Program-made: the position numbers and the translations under genes | Shown: positions 8,500 to 16,597 of the stretch, in pieces | How positions within the stretch are numbered: the first letter of the stretch is position 1 | Layout: every line of letters begins with the position of its first letter | From: Acholeplasmatales bacterium | GTDB taxonomy: Bacteria; Bacillota_I; Bacilli_A; Acholeplasmatales; Anaeroplasmataceae | Assembly: GCA_017441525.1 (NCBI GenBank) | Contig: JAFRXJ010000052.1 | Location: 1 to 38,726 of the forward strand | Length of the DNA: 38,726 bases | Direction of reading: 5' to 3' | The notes under the pieces: generated by a model | The model's database searches: none | What the model saw: only the letters and a program-made list of their open reading frames with translations | What the model was told of the DNA's origin: nothing

Positions 8500-8826
8500 T
8501 CATTTTTCATCTCCCCATTTCCATATGTCATTTTTACTTGATTTTTTATATCTTAATTTGGGAGCAGGTTCTATATAAATATAATTTTCTTTCTCTGGAA
8601 CTAATAAATTCAAATTGCTAATTAGGTTTAATCCATCTAATACTCTTATCATAGTAGCAAAACTTGTGTCGGCACCATTTTCTATACTACTTATAGTTCT
8701 AGGTGATACTCCTATTTTTTTTGCAAAATCATTTTGAGTAATAGAAAGTCCTATTCTATATTCTCTAATTCTTCTTCCTATTTCTTTTAAAACAACTTCT
8801 ATATTGTATAAATTATCAATTCTCAT
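8500..8826 (-). CDS. Xre-family repressor, HipB-like
   Basis: A 108-residue protein with an HTH of the Xre/Cro class (about 18-70). It shows LSITQNDFAKKIGVSPRTIS followed by IENGADTSFATMIRVLDGLN. The segment LNLISNLNLLVPE after the HTH is typical of HipB-like antitoxins. No HipA kinase or other toxin gene is adjacent, so it may be a lone regulator. I prefer the ATG at 8826, which has AAGGTG six bases upstream, over the ATG at 8832 and the GTG at 8835. Two identical 26-base elements sit upstream, one covering its -35 box, so it probably represses itself. Confidence 0.8.
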   Translation of the reverse strand: MRIDNLYNIEVVLKEIGRRIREYRIGLSITQNDFAKKIGVSPRTISSIENGADTSFATMIRVLDGLNLISNLNLLVPEKENYIYIEPAPKLRYKKSSKNDIWKWGDEK

Positions 8827-8846
8827 AACCATCACCTTGATTGTAT

Positions 8847-8875
8847 TTTACCACTTTTTTGATTAATATGCAAGA
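8847..8875 (-). promoter_or_regulatory. Promoter of the HipB-like gene
   Basis: On the minus strand -35 TTGCAT and -10 TAAAAT are separated by 17 bases. The -35 hexamer is the tail of the gene-proximal operator repeat, so a bound repressor would block RNA polymerase. Coordinates are good to within a base or two. Confidence 0.6.
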
Positions 8876-8930
8876 TATTGCAAGTTATACTTGAATTTAT
8901 TCTATAATATGCAAGATATTGCAAGTTATA
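8864..8930. repeat. Two identical 26-base operator-like direct repeats
   Basis: An identical 26-base element occurs at 8864-8889 and 8905-8930, with starts 41 bases apart (about four helical turns). Each copy contains GCAAG twice, 10 bases apart (GCAAGATATTGCAAG), so recognition half-sites recur on one DNA face. The array lies directly upstream of the HipB-like gene and nowhere else in the window. This is the pattern of a repressor-bound autoregulatory operator. Confidence 0.75.
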
Positions 8931-8945
8931 TAAAATTTTTATGTA

Positions 8946-9093
8946 AAAAATAAAAAGAGGCTCTCACCTCTTCTTCTAAAAAATATATTAAGCCATTTAA
9001 AGGCATTGTTATTTATAGCCCCAGGACGCAAAAAAGTAAAAAATAAGGGGGAAAGATCCTGGGGATAGTATTATAGTTAGTTTTAACTAACCG
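8946..9093 (-). ncRNA. Candidate structured small RNA of unknown family
   Basis: A promoter at 9100-9127 and a terminator at 8955-8972 bracket about 148 bases with no open reading frame. The transcript would fold into four parts. First is a 5' hairpin, GTTAGTT/AACTAAC (9076-9091). Second is an 8-base GC-rich stem, CCCCAGGA (9057-9064) with TCCTGGGG (9019-9026), closing a 30-base loop that contains TTTCCCCC. Third is a small GCC/GGC hairpin (8992-9004), and last the terminator. C-rich loops are common in Gram-positive regulatory RNAs that bind Shine-Dalgarno sequences. It does not match 6S, SRP, tmRNA, RNase P or a riboswitch that I know. It could also be a leader of the HipB-like gene. Confidence 0.45.
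8949..8972 (-). terminator. Terminator of the candidate small RNA
   Basis: AAGAGG pairs with CCTCTT across a 6-base loop and is followed by TTTTTATTTTTT on the minus strand. No coding gene ends nearby on this strand, which is why a non-coding transcript is proposed upstream. Confidence 0.75.
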
Positions 9094-9099
9094 ATTATT

Positions 9100-9127
9100 A
9101 TTTTACTATAAATAAAATATATGTCAA
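9100..9127 (-). promoter_or_regulatory. Promoter of the candidate small RNA
   Basis: Minus strand: -35 TTGACA (9122-9127), a 16-base spacer and -10 TAAAAT (9100-9105). It is divergent from the rpsD promoter and leads into no reading frame, only into the structured stretch 8946-9093. Confidence 0.6.
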
Positions 9128-9168
9128 TACCTAAAATATAAAAAATGCAATAAAATTACAAAATAGAT

Positions 9169-9197
9169 TTGACACTACAATTCCTTTTTGTTATAAT
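9169..9197 (+). promoter_or_regulatory. Promoter of rpsD
   Basis: -35 TTGACA (9169-9174), a 17-base spacer and -10 TATAAT (9192-9197), a perfect sigma-A consensus. The transcript begins near 9204, giving a leader of about 170 bases before rpsD. Confidence 0.92.
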
Positions 9198-9203
9198 GTC
9201 ATA

Positions 9204-9375
9204 GCGTGGGTAAAAAGCAGCAGCTTAAATATCTTAGTAAATATCTTAAAGCATTATAGTTTAAATAGTAACCTTCGCTGCTTGATGGTGAACATTTAGT
9301 TTAAGATATCCTAATTGATTATATGAGCATCGATTTTTACTCCAAAAATAAATATTATTAGAGGAGGACAACAAC
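9204..9375 (+). promoter_or_regulatory. rpsD mRNA leader, possible S4-binding pseudoknot
   Basis: A 170-base untranslated leader between a perfect promoter and rpsD. AAGCAGC (9215-9221) can pair with GCTGCTT (9277-9283). ATATCTTAAA (9241-9250) can pair with TTTAAGATAT (9300-9309). The two helices interlock (order A, B, A', B'), so they form a pseudoknot. S4 is known to repress its own operon through pseudoknotted leaders in Escherichia coli, and through its rpsD leader in Bacillus. The element ATATCTTA is also present at 9229-9236, and AAGCAGCAGCTT can form a small competing hairpin. GAGGAGG (9361-9367) is the ribosome site. The folding is read by eye. Confidence 0.6.
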
Positions 9376-9978
9376 ATGTCAAGATTTACAGGTTCAAGTT
9401 GGAAGGTATCTCGTCGTTTAGGCTATTCAATTAGCGAAACTGGTCAAGAGATTATCAAAAGAAAATACGCTCCAGGCCAACATGGTGCAAAAAGAGGCAA
9501 ATTAAAAGAATATGCCGTACAATTACAAGAAAAGCAAAAAGTAAGATTTACTTATGGTATGTCTGAAAAGCAATTCAGAAGAATTTTTGATCAAGCAGCA
9601 AAAATGGAAGGTAAGACTGGTGAAAACTTCTTAAAGTTATTAGAATGCCGTCTAGATAACATCGTTTATCGTTTAGGCTTCGCTACTACTAGACCACAAG
9701 CTAGACAATTAGTTAACCATGGTCATGTATTAGTAGATGGTAAGAAAGTTGATATTGCTTCTTACAAGCTAGTTCCAGGTCAAACTATTTCATTAAAGGA
9801 TAAAGCAAAAGATTTCAAGATCGTTAAGGAAGCTTTAGCAGCTAAGGTTTCTAGACCTGAATATGTATCTTTCGATGCAGACAAGGTTTGTGGTACTTTA
9901 GTTAGAATTCCTGAAAGAAACGAATTCTTACCAGAAATCAACGAACAACAAATTGTCGAGTTCTACAACAGAGCTTAA
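9376..9978 (+). CDS. rpsD: 30S ribosomal protein S4
   Basis: A primary 16S-binding protein that starts assembly of the 30S body and takes part in decoding accuracy. It has 200 residues, standard for Firmicutes. The N-terminal region lacks the zinc-binding cysteines of some S4 forms. [21 protein letters not shown] stretch and the S4 RNA-binding domain ([20 protein letters not shown], then [16 protein letters not shown]) are clear. GAGGAGG precedes the ATG by 8 bases. It is a single-gene transcript, as in Bacillus, ending at a strong terminator, and probably represses itself through its leader. Its codon use is more C-ending than its neighbours, as expected for a highly expressed gene. Confidence 0.98.
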   Translation: MSRFTGSSWKVSRRLGYSISETGQEIIKRKYAPGQHGAKRGKLKEYAVQLQEKQKVRFTYGMSEKQFRRIFDQAAKMEGKTGENFLKLLECRLDNIVYRLGFATTRPQARQLVNHGHVLVDGKKVDIASYKLVPGQTISLKDKAKDFKIVKEALAAKVSRPEYVSFDADKVCGTLVRIPERNEFLPEINEQQIVEFYNRA

Positions 9979-9991
9979 TCAGTTTAAAATT

Positions 9992-10016
9992 AAAATCCCG
10001 AATAAATCGGGATTTT
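9992..10016 (+). terminator. Terminator of rpsD, usable from both sides
   Basis: AAAATCCCGA pairs with TCGGGATTTT across a 5-base loop, with eight T residues on the plus strand. On the minus strand TTTTAATTTT follows, so it can also end the convergent flavodoxin-like gene, whose stop codon is 3 bases away. Confidence 0.92.
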
Positions 10017-10018
10017 TT

Positions 10019-10528
10019 TTATGCTACTAATTCTTTTTGATTGTTATACCACTCAATTAAAAACTTTAATGAATCAAGGTCTACTGTTTCATATCCATAA
10101 TTCATTCTATCTAATACTACTTTCTCATCATCAGTAAGCTTATTCTTCTTATTCTTTCTTTTTAACATCCATAATATAAGCTTCATCATTATTCTTTGGG
10201 ATGGTTTTAGCATTCTCCATCTAATACCACCCTGTAGATAATATATATTTTCAAATTTAGATCTCTTTTTAATTAATTCTATTAATTCATCACTATATAA
10301 ATTCATTCCTACAGCCGCAGCATATGCTATATCATATCTTTTAGCTTCATTTATTTTATATATCTTATCAGCCGCAATCCAAGAAAAATATATTATTTTA
10401 TCATTTTTATTTAGCTTCTTCTTTGCTTCCTTTAATGTATAAATAGGAAGACCAACAGATGTGGCAAAAGAATATGCATATTGTTTTGTAAATCCTGTAT
10501 TAGAATTATAAACTATCGCTTTTATCAT
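10019..10528 (-). CDS. Flavodoxin-like domain protein
   Basis: A 169-residue cytoplasmic protein. Its N-terminus (MIKAIVYNSNTGFTKQYA) has the beta-strand plus phosphate-loop pattern (S/T)xTGxT that binds FMN phosphate in flavodoxins. KIIYFSWIAADKIYKINEAK and AAAVGMNLYSDELIELI fit the later strands of the fold. The family resembles the flavodoxin-like group containing HemG-type proteins, but no specific reaction can be claimed. The lysine-rich segment near 125-135 (MLKRKNKKNKL) is unusual for an acidic flavodoxin. I start at the ATG at 10528, which has GGTG upstream, rather than at the GTG at 10540. It is convergent with rpsD and divergent from the esterase. Confidence 0.7.
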   Translation of the reverse strand: MIKAIVYNSNTGFTKQYAYSFATSVGLPIYTLKEAKKKLNKNDKIIYFSWIAADKIYKINEAKRYDIAYAAAVGMNLYSDELIELIKKRSKFENIYYLQGGIRWRMLKPSQRIMMKLILWMLKRKNKKNKLTDDEKVVLDRMNYGYETVDLDSLKFLIEWYNNQKELVA

Positions 10529-10617
10529 AGATATCACCACTTATATGATAATATAAAATATGATAAATTAATAGTCTATTTTATTATTTTAATATATAAT
10601 ATTAATGAGGTATTATT

Positions 10618-11415
10618 ATGTTTGAATTATATAAATTATATTTACCAATAAGTAAAAGAGAAATAAAAATAGAAATTTATATTCCTTCAGATTATGATGA
10701 AAATATATTATATGATTCACTATATTTATTAGATGGACAAAATGCATTTTTAGATTCACATGCCGCATTTGGAAGATCTATAAGGGCAGGAAGCTATATA
10801 GATTTTGCCAAATCTGAAATGAATAAAAATATTATAGGTATTGGAATTCATAATAGTGGTTCTGATAGAGGTAGAGTAAATGAATATTCACCGTTTTTAA
10901 TTCAAAATGCTAAATTAGATAATTGGAAGAATAATGATGTATCTATATGTAATTCTTATTGTATAGATTTAATGAATACAATTATTCCATTTATTGAAAA
11001 TAAATATAATATTTATAAGAATCCTAATAATAGATTTATATATGGTTCTTCTCTTGCGGCAACTACTGCCATATATCTAGCATTTAAATATCCTAATTCT
11101 TTTAACTATGTAGGTGCATTCTCTACTGCAACCTTCTTATTTGAAGATGAATTCTTCAAATTCTTAGAAAAGAATAAAATAAATAATAAAAATATATTCT
11201 TATATTATGGTAAAAATGAAACATCAGATGCATATAAAAAAGAAGGCTTATATGCAGAACAAGGTAATAAATTATATAAATTCTTTAAAGATAATAATAT
11301 AAGAACTAAATTAGTAATATCAGCTAATGGTATCCATAATGAAGAAAATTGGGATAATCATTTCCTAGATTTTATAAATTTTATTTATAATGATGATATA
11401 GAATATAAAAAATAG
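10618..11415 (+). CDS. Esterase D / Fes-like alpha/beta hydrolase
   Basis: A 265-residue cytoplasmic hydrolase with no signal peptide. LYLLDGQNAF is the oxyanion-side strand of the esterase D family. GSSLAATTAIY holds the nucleophile (GxSxA, serine near residue 150). GIHNEENWDNHF near the end supplies the likely catalytic His. Relatives cleave esters such as siderophores, acetylated sugars or S-formylglutathione, and the substrate here is unknown. It stands alone on the plus strand between two minus-strand units. Its TAG stop lies inside the terminator shared with aroC. The gene is very AT-rich, with many AAT, ATA and TAT codons. Confidence 0.78.
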   Translation: MFELYKLYLPISKREIKIEIYIPSDYDENILYDSLYLLDGQNAFLDSHAAFGRSIRAGSYIDFAKSEMNKNIIGIGIHNSGSDRGRVNEYSPFLIQNAKLDNWKNNDVSICNSYCIDLMNTIIPFIENKYNIYKNPNNRFIYGSSLAATTAIYLAFKYPNSFNYVGAFSTATFLFEDEFFKFLEKNKINNKNIFLYYGKNETSDAYKKEGLYAEQGNKLYKFFKDNNIRTKLVISANGIHNEENWDNHFLDFINFIYNDDIEYKK

Positions 11416-11430
11416 GTCTCACGACCTATT
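11411..11430. terminator. Bidirectional terminator between the esterase and aroC
   Basis: AATAGGTC pairs with GACCTATT across a 4-base loop. T-rich sequence follows on the plus strand and A-rich sequence precedes it, so both convergent units can end here. Confidence 0.9.
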
Positions 11431-11431
11431 T

Positions 11432-12424
11432 TTATTTTTTATATGCTTGATTAATTAAGAATGCATCAGCTAAAGCGATAGCTACTGCATCTTCACAAAC
11501 AACCATTCCTCTTAAGATAATTGCTGCATCATGTCTTCCTGATATTTCAAGTGATGTAACTTTATTATCTCTATAGCTATAAGTTTCTTGTGTTTTACCA
11601 ATTGAAGCTGTTGGCTTCATAAAGATTTTTAAATTAATAGGATTTCCATTAGAAATACCACCATTAATACCACCATTATTGTTAGTCTTAGTTGTTCCCT
11701 TTTCATCAATAATTGGGTCATTGAATTCAGAACCTTTTAACTTAACTCCATCAAAGCCAGCACCAAATTCTACTCCCTTTACTCCTCCTATTGAGAATAA
11801 AAGGTGAGATATAGTTGATTCTAGAGAATCAAAATATGGCTCTCCAAGTCCAATAGGTACACCCTTAACATTAATTTCAATGATACCACCAACTGAATCT
11901 CTATTCTTTACAGCATCTACTATAATATCATTGAATTTATTAGGATTAGTTTCTCCATATAAATTTACAATCTTAGTGTCAAAGCTAATACCCTTTAACA
12001 TCTTCTTTGCTATTACTGCAGCACTAACGATACCTAGTGTTAATCTACCAGAGAAATGTCCACCACCTCTATAGTCATTATAGCCATCATATTTATTTTT
12101 TGCAGTAAAATCTGAATGACCAGGTCTTGGTTGGAATACTAAATTAGAATAATCTTTACTCTTTGTATTTTGATTTAAAAATCTTAAAAGGACTGGTGCA
12201 CCTGTAGTATAACCCTCGAATACACCTGATTCAATGATTACATCATCAGCCTCTATTCTTGGTGTAGTACCTAAACCTCCAGATTTTCTTCTTGATAAAT
12301 CTGATAAGAAATCTTCCTTATCTAGCTTAATGCCTGGCTTTACACCATCTACTATTACACCTACAGATTGTCCATGTGACTCACCATAAATGCTTACTCT
12401 AAATAATCTACCGAAAGTATTCAT
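11432..12424 (-). CDS. aroC: Chorismate synthase
   Basis: Makes chorismate from 5-enolpyruvylshikimate-3-phosphate using reduced FMN, the last common step of aromatic synthesis. The 330 residues are at the short end of the family. Signature texts are MNTFGRLFRVSIYGESHG at the N-terminus, PRPGHSDFTAKNKY, DYRGGGHFSGRLTLGIVSAA, and near the end GRHDAAIILRGMVVCEDAVA. It is the last gene of the aro operon. Its ATG overlaps the aroE stop by one base, with AAGGAGATG upstream. The flavin reductase is not encoded nearby. Confidence 0.97.
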   Translation of the reverse strand: MNTFGRLFRVSIYGESHGQSVGVIVDGVKPGIKLDKEDFLSDLSRRKSGGLGTTPRIEADDVIIESGVFEGYTTGAPVLLRFLNQNTKSKDYSNLVFQPRPGHSDFTAKNKYDGYNDYRGGGHFSGRLTLGIVSAAVIAKKMLKGISFDTKIVNLYGETNPNKFNDIIVDAVKNRDSVGGIIEINVKGVPIGLGEPYFDSLESTISHLLFSIGGVKGVEFGAGFDGVKLKGSEFNDPIIDEKGTTKTNNNGGINGGISNGNPINLKIFMKPTASIGKTQETYSYRDNKVTSLEISGRHDAAIILRGMVVCEDAVAIALADAFLINQAYKK

Positions 12425-13191
12425 TAAATCATCTCCTTTACCCTTTTAATAATTACTTCAATATCTTGCCTACATTTTTTATCTTGCCAAATTTCTTCTG
12501 ATTTTATAGCTTGTCCTACAAGCATATAAAAACCATTCATTTTAGAATTTGCATAACTTAAAATCTTCGTAATTTCTGGATTAAATATTAAATCTAAGAC
12601 ATATTTAGCTTTTTTAGCTATATTTTCATTAACTGGTGATGAATTGATATCAGGATACATACCTACTGGTGTTGCGTTAACTAAAACATCAATATCTCTT
12701 TTTTCTAATTCTTCATAAGATATAGTATTAGAATTCTTAGGATTTCTTGAAACAAATGTAACATTAGCACCTAAATCCTTTAATGAATGAGATACCGCAA
12801 GAGATGCTCCTCCTGTGCCTAATATATAGGCATTTTTATTTTGGCATTCAACACCAAAATAAATTAATTCTTCTTTAAATCCATAATAATCAGTATTATA
12901 ACCAATTACCTTACCATTTTTAATAGCTACTGTATTAACAGCGCCTATTTCTTTAGCTTTTGGATCTATTTCATCTAGATATTTCATTATTTCTAGCTTA
13001 TATGGAATTGTTACATTAAATCCAAAATATTTTCCATTTCTTAAATCATCAATTAAACCCTTAAGTTCATCTTTTGAGCATTCAATTTTTGTATAGTTTC
13101 CTTCTACATTCATTGCTTCAAAAATTGCAGTATGAACCTGTGGAGAATGACTGTGACCTAAATGTTCACCAATTAATGCATAATTTTTCAT
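12424..13191 (-). CDS. aroE: Shikimate dehydrogenase
   Basis: Reduces 3-dehydroshikimate to shikimate with NADPH. At 255 residues it is slightly short for AroE. The substrate region has SHSPQVHTAIF near residue 14 and NVTIPYK with the catalytic Lys. GAVNTVAIKNGKVIGYNTDYYGF holds the catalytic Asp. The dinucleotide motif is GTGGASLAV, followed by VSRNPK, where the Arg suggests NADP. It overlaps aroC and the chorismate mutase gene by one base each. The enzyme that makes its substrate (3-dehydroquinase) is not in this operon. Confidence 0.95.
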   Translation of the reverse strand: MKNYALIGEHLGHSHSPQVHTAIFEAMNVEGNYTKIECSKDELKGLIDDLRNGKYFGFNVTIPYKLEIMKYLDEIDPKAKEIGAVNTVAIKNGKVIGYNTDYYGFKEELIYFGVECQNKNAYILGTGGASLAVSHSLKDLGANVTFVSRNPKNSNTISYEELEKRDIDVLVNATPVGMYPDINSSPVNENIAKKAKYVLDLIFNPEITKILSYANSKMNGFYMLVGQAIKSEEIWQDKKCRQDIEVIIKRVKEMI

Positions 13192-13481
13192 TATTTATTT
13201 TCCTTAAATTTATTAATAATATCATTTTGATAATCTTTAGATGCTTTTAAAACACCATCTAAAAATGTTTTATAATATGAGTCTAATTGTCTACTAGCTA
13301 GCATTTCAGAATTTTTAGATTTGATAATTTCTTCTCTTCCATTATCAAAAATAGGCATATTGTTTTCTGCCTTATATTCAGCAATCATTGAAACGGCAGC
13401 CATTCTTTTAATGAATAAATCTACCATTTGTTCATCTACTTCATTAATTACTTCTCTAGCTTCTTCTAATTTAGTTTTCAT
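13191..13481 (-). CDS. Chorismate mutase, AroQ class
   Basis: A 96-residue all-helical monofunctional AroQ-type mutase that turns chorismate into prephenate. The pattern is LEEAREVINEVDEQMVDLFIKRMAAVSMIAEYKAEN with IFDNGREE further on. The acidic residues in VDEQ, the Arg in KRM and the Lys in EYKAE match the conserved polar positions of the family. There is no fused prephenate dehydratase or DAHP synthase. It overlaps the aroA end by 11 bases and uses GGAGG inside aroA as its ribosome site. Confidence 0.88.
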   Translation of the reverse strand: MKTKLEEAREVINEVDEQMVDLFIKRMAAVSMIAEYKAENNMPIFDNGREEIIKSKNSEMLASRQLDSYYKTFLDGVLKASKDYQNDIINKFKENK

Positions 13482-14739
13482 AAATTACTTTACCTCCAAG
13501 TGACTCAAATACACTCCAATAATTAGGATATGATTTAGAAACGCACTCTGCTCCTAATATCTTTATATCATTTTTTGCCCTTAAACACAACATACTTAAA
13601 GCCATTGCTACTCTATGATCGTTATGAGCATTTAATATATTGGCGTTAATTTCATTAACACCATCAATCTCCATACCATCTGATAGTTCTTTTACTTTAC
13701 AGCCTAATTTGTTTAATTCTTCAGCCATACAAGTGATTCTATCACATTCTTTTATTCTTAATCTTTTCGCATTGATAAAAGATGAATGACCTTCTGACAT
13801 TGCCGCTAAAACTGTAAGGGCAGGACCCAAATCTGGTGATTGACTAAAATCAATTGTAGCTCCTTTAGGATTTCCTTTAGCATTTAGTCCATTTTCATTA
13901 AATGAAATATTTCCACCAAAAGCTTTAATATCATCTAATATCTTCTTATCACCTTGATATGAATCAAATCTCATTGCCTTAAGGTTAATGTTAGCACCTA
14001 ACATATCAGCTACTAAAAAGAAAGCTGATTGTGAATAATCACCTTCAATTTCATAATCATGAGCTTTATAATATTGATTTCCTTTAATAGAAAATGATTT
14101 ATAATCATTATTTATTATTTCAATTCCATACATTTTTAGAATATCTAGGGTTAAATCAATATATCCTTTAGATTCTAAATCTGTAGTTATAATAATTTCA
14201 CTATCAGATTCTAATAAAGGTAAGGCGTATAATAGGCCAGTTATAAATTGGCTAGATACATCACCTTTAACATAATATTTTCCTGGCTTTAACATACCAT
14301 TTACATATAAAGGTAGGTATACATTATCTTCTTTTTTATATTCTATACCTTGTTCTTTAAATATATCTAAGAAGATATCTAATGGTCTATTAACTAAATT
14401 ATTATGACCTAAAAAAGTAATAGGCTCTTTATTAGTTAGGGCAATAGGAATCATAAATCTAATAGTTGAACCAGATTCATTTGCATCTATTATATTTTCT
14501 TTTCTAATTATTCTTTTAACACCATATATCTCTAAAGATGATTCATGCTTAATGATTTTAGCACCACATGCTTCCATCGCACTAATTGTCGCATTAATAT
14601 CATTTGAGAATAATACATTAGTAATAACACTTTTTCCCTCTGATAATGCGGCAGCTATAATCGCTCTATGAGATAAGCTTTTAGATGGTGGAATAATTAC
14701 ATCGCCTTCTAATTTTGAAGGTTTAATAATTATATTCAT
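13471..14739 (-). CDS. aroA: EPSP synthase (3-phosphoshikimate 1-carboxyvinyltransferase)
   Basis: Joins phosphoenolpyruvate to shikimate-3-phosphate. It has 422 residues with the two-domain inside-out fold. Key texts are PPSKSLSHRA with the conserved Lys near the N-terminus, NESGSTIRF, GDVSSQFITGLLYALP, SPDLGPALTVLAA, RLRIKECDR and HNDHRVAMA. In NESGSTIRF the Gly matches the PEP-site glycine of the family. The neighbours differ from the enteric NAGTAMRP form, as in many gut Firmicutes. It overlaps aroB by 4 bases (ATGA). Confidence 0.96.
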   Translation of the reverse strand: MNIIIKPSKLEGDVIIPPSKSLSHRAIIAAALSEGKSVITNVLFSNDINATISAMEACGAKIIKHESSLEIYGVKRIIRKENIIDANESGSTIRFMIPIALTNKEPITFLGHNNLVNRPLDIFLDIFKEQGIEYKKEDNVYLPLYVNGMLKPGKYYVKGDVSSQFITGLLYALPLLESDSEIIITTDLESKGYIDLTLDILKMYGIEIINNDYKSFSIKGNQYYKAHDYEIEGDYSQSAFFLVADMLGANINLKAMRFDSYQGDKKILDDIKAFGGNISFNENGLNAKGNPKGATIDFSQSPDLGPALTVLAAMSEGHSSFINAKRLRIKECDRITCMAEELNKLGCKVKELSDGMEIDGVNEINANILNAHNDHRVAMALSMLCLRAKNDIKILGAECVSKSYPNYWSVFESLGGKVIYEN

Positions 14740-15761
14740 ATTAATTTCCCAATTTCCTTTTCAGTCATCTTATAAATAACACATTCACCAAGCTTAGTTA
14801 AGAATATAAATCTAACAGTACCTGCGATGTTTTTCTTATCATATAAAACATCTTTTAAATAATCTTTATAATTATATTCTTCTGTTGGTAAATTATACAA
14901 TTTTAATATATCTAATATAGGCTTATAACAGCTAGGATCAGTAACACCTAAGTCAATACCCATTTTAATAGCCATTAACATACCAATAGCTACTGCCTCA
15001 CCATGCTTATAGCCATATTTTAATTCAATAGCGTGACCAAATGTATGACCAAAATTTAAGGTCATTCTTTCATTTAAGTCAAATTCATCTATTTCTACTA
15101 CATGTCTTTTAACCTTTAATGATTCATAAATAATATTTTCATCAATTTCAGGTTTTGAATATAATGAATCTAATAATTCTTTATTACCTATAGCGCCATG
15201 CTTAATTAATTCACCCATACCATTATTAAATTCTCTATTGTCTAGAGACTTAATAGTTTCAGGATCAATTAATACCATAGATGGTTGTTTAAAGGCACCT
15301 AAAATATTTTTTCTACCATAAAAATCTATTCCTGTTTTACCACCAATAGATGAATCCATTTGAGCTAATAAGGATGTAGGAATTCCAACATATGGAATAC
15401 CTCTAAATAGGCTTGATGCGACAAAGCCTGATAAATCTCCTATTACTCCTCCACCTAGGGCGATAATTAGATTATTTCTTCTTATTTCTTTTTTTAATAA
15501 TTCTTCACAGATATAAGCATACTTTTCTAATGTTTTAGAAGCTTCTCCATGGGGAATTACTACATAGTCTACAACATAATCATTTTTTAAGGAATTAATA
15601 ACTTTATTTAAATATAATTTTTCAACTATATCATCAGTGATGATAAAAATCTTATCGTTATTATAAACTTCCTTAATATATTTAGATAAGTTATTTAAAA
15701 TACCATTTTCAATGTAAATTTTATATGAATGGTCCTTTAAATTAACTTTTAACTCTCTCAT
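14736..15761 (-). CDS. aroB: 3-dehydroquinate synthase
   Basis: NAD- and metal-dependent cyclisation of DAHP to 3-dehydroquinate. The 341-residue length is standard. Visible motifs are HGEASKTLEKY, IALGGGVIGDLSGFVASSLFRG, PTSLLAQMDSSIGGKTGID, KNILGAFKQP, and the metal-site histidines in NFGHTFGHAIE and KHGEAVAIGM. It overlaps tyrA and aroA by 4 bases on either side, so translation is coupled. Confidence 0.97.
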   Translation of the reverse strand: MRELKVNLKDHSYKIYIENGILNNLSKYIKEVYNNDKIFIITDDIVEKLYLNKVINSLKNDYVVDYVVIPHGEASKTLEKYAYICEELLKKEIRRNNLIIALGGGVIGDLSGFVASSLFRGIPYVGIPTSLLAQMDSSIGGKTGIDFYGRKNILGAFKQPSMVLIDPETIKSLDNREFNNGMGELIKHGAIGNKELLDSLYSKPEIDENIIYESLKVKRHVVEIDEFDLNERMTLNFGHTFGHAIELKYGYKHGEAVAIGMLMAIKMGIDLGVTDPSCYKPILDILKLYNLPTEEYNYKDYLKDVLYDKKNIAGTVRFIFLTKLGECVIYKMTEKEIGKLI

Positions 15762-16594
15762 TCTACCATCTCTTTTCTGTGCTTAGTTGATTTAATGAAT
15801 AATTTCTTTAATTCATCAGAGTCACTATCTTCTATAGCATCTTTAATCTTTTCTAATTGTTCAATAAAATTAGAAATATTTTCAGATAAGAACTTTTTAT
15901 TTTCTAAGAATAATTCTGACCATAAATTTTCATTAATCATAGCGATACGTGTTAAATCTCTATAAGAATCTCCTATAAATAATTTAGTGTCTTCTTTTGT
16001 ATCACTATTAACTAAAGCAACAGCTATAGCGTGAGCTAGCTGAGATGTATATCCAATCATATAATCATGAGATTTAGTATCTAGGATAGATATATGATTG
16101 AATTCTAAGCTTTCTCCTAATTTTCTTAACATATCAATATATTTTTCATCATATTTATGTCCTTTAATTGGAGTAATGATGAAATTAGCTTTAGTAAAAG
16201 ATACTTCATGAGCATATTCGATACCAACTTTTTCTCTACCAGCCATTGGGTGATGTGCTAAATATGTGGCAGGAAGAGCTAATTTAGTAGCTTCAGAAAT
16301 ATAGCTTGATTTAATACCACATACATCAGTAATTAAAAGATCTTCTCTAAAAAATTTATTATATTTCTTTAAAAAATCAACAATATGGCTAGGATATGTT
16401 CCCAAAATAACCATATCGACAAATTCTAAATATTTAATTGGGTCTACATTTCCTTCTCTAATGTAGCATCTTGAAACTGCAAAATCAATTGCTGGTTGTC
16501 TATGATTTGAACCATATACCTCATGTCCTAGTTCTGTTAATTTTTTGGCATAGGCACCACCAATTAAACCTAGTCCTACTATTAATATCTTCAT
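15758..16594 (-). CDS. tyrA: Prephenate dehydrogenase
   Basis: Oxidative decarboxylation of prephenate to 4-hydroxyphenylpyruvate for tyrosine. The 278 residues include the NAD-binding motif VGLGLIGGAYA, ITDVCGIKSSY, HHPMAGREKVG and GDSYRDLTRIA before a helical dimer domain. No C-terminal ACT domain is present, unlike the Bacillus enzyme, so feedback control by tyrosine through that domain is not expected. The ATG follows the DAHP synthase stop after 3 bases. A prephenate dehydratase for phenylalanine is not in the window. Confidence 0.92.
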   Translation of the reverse strand: MKILIVGLGLIGGAYAKKLTELGHEVYGSNHRQPAIDFAVSRCYIREGNVDPIKYLEFVDMVILGTYPSHIVDFLKKYNKFFREDLLITDVCGIKSSYISEATKLALPATYLAHHPMAGREKVGIEYAHEVSFTKANFIITPIKGHKYDEKYIDMLRKLGESLEFNHISILDTKSHDYMIGYTSQLAHAIAVALVNSDTKEDTKLFIGDSYRDLTRIAMINENLWSELFLENKKFLSENISNFIEQLEKIKDAIEDSDSDELKKLFIKSTKHRKEMVE

Positions 16595-16597
16595 ATT

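Noticed and set aside
8500..8826. HipAB toxin-antitoxin pair
   Set aside because: The HipB-like gene has no HipA or other toxin gene next to it. The next genes are thiI and rpsD.
8946..9093. 6S, SRP, tmRNA, T-box or known riboswitch
   Set aside because: No closing stem of 6S, no GGAA tetraloop region of SRP, no T-box sequence and no riboswitch core were found, so it is reported as an unknown structured RNA.
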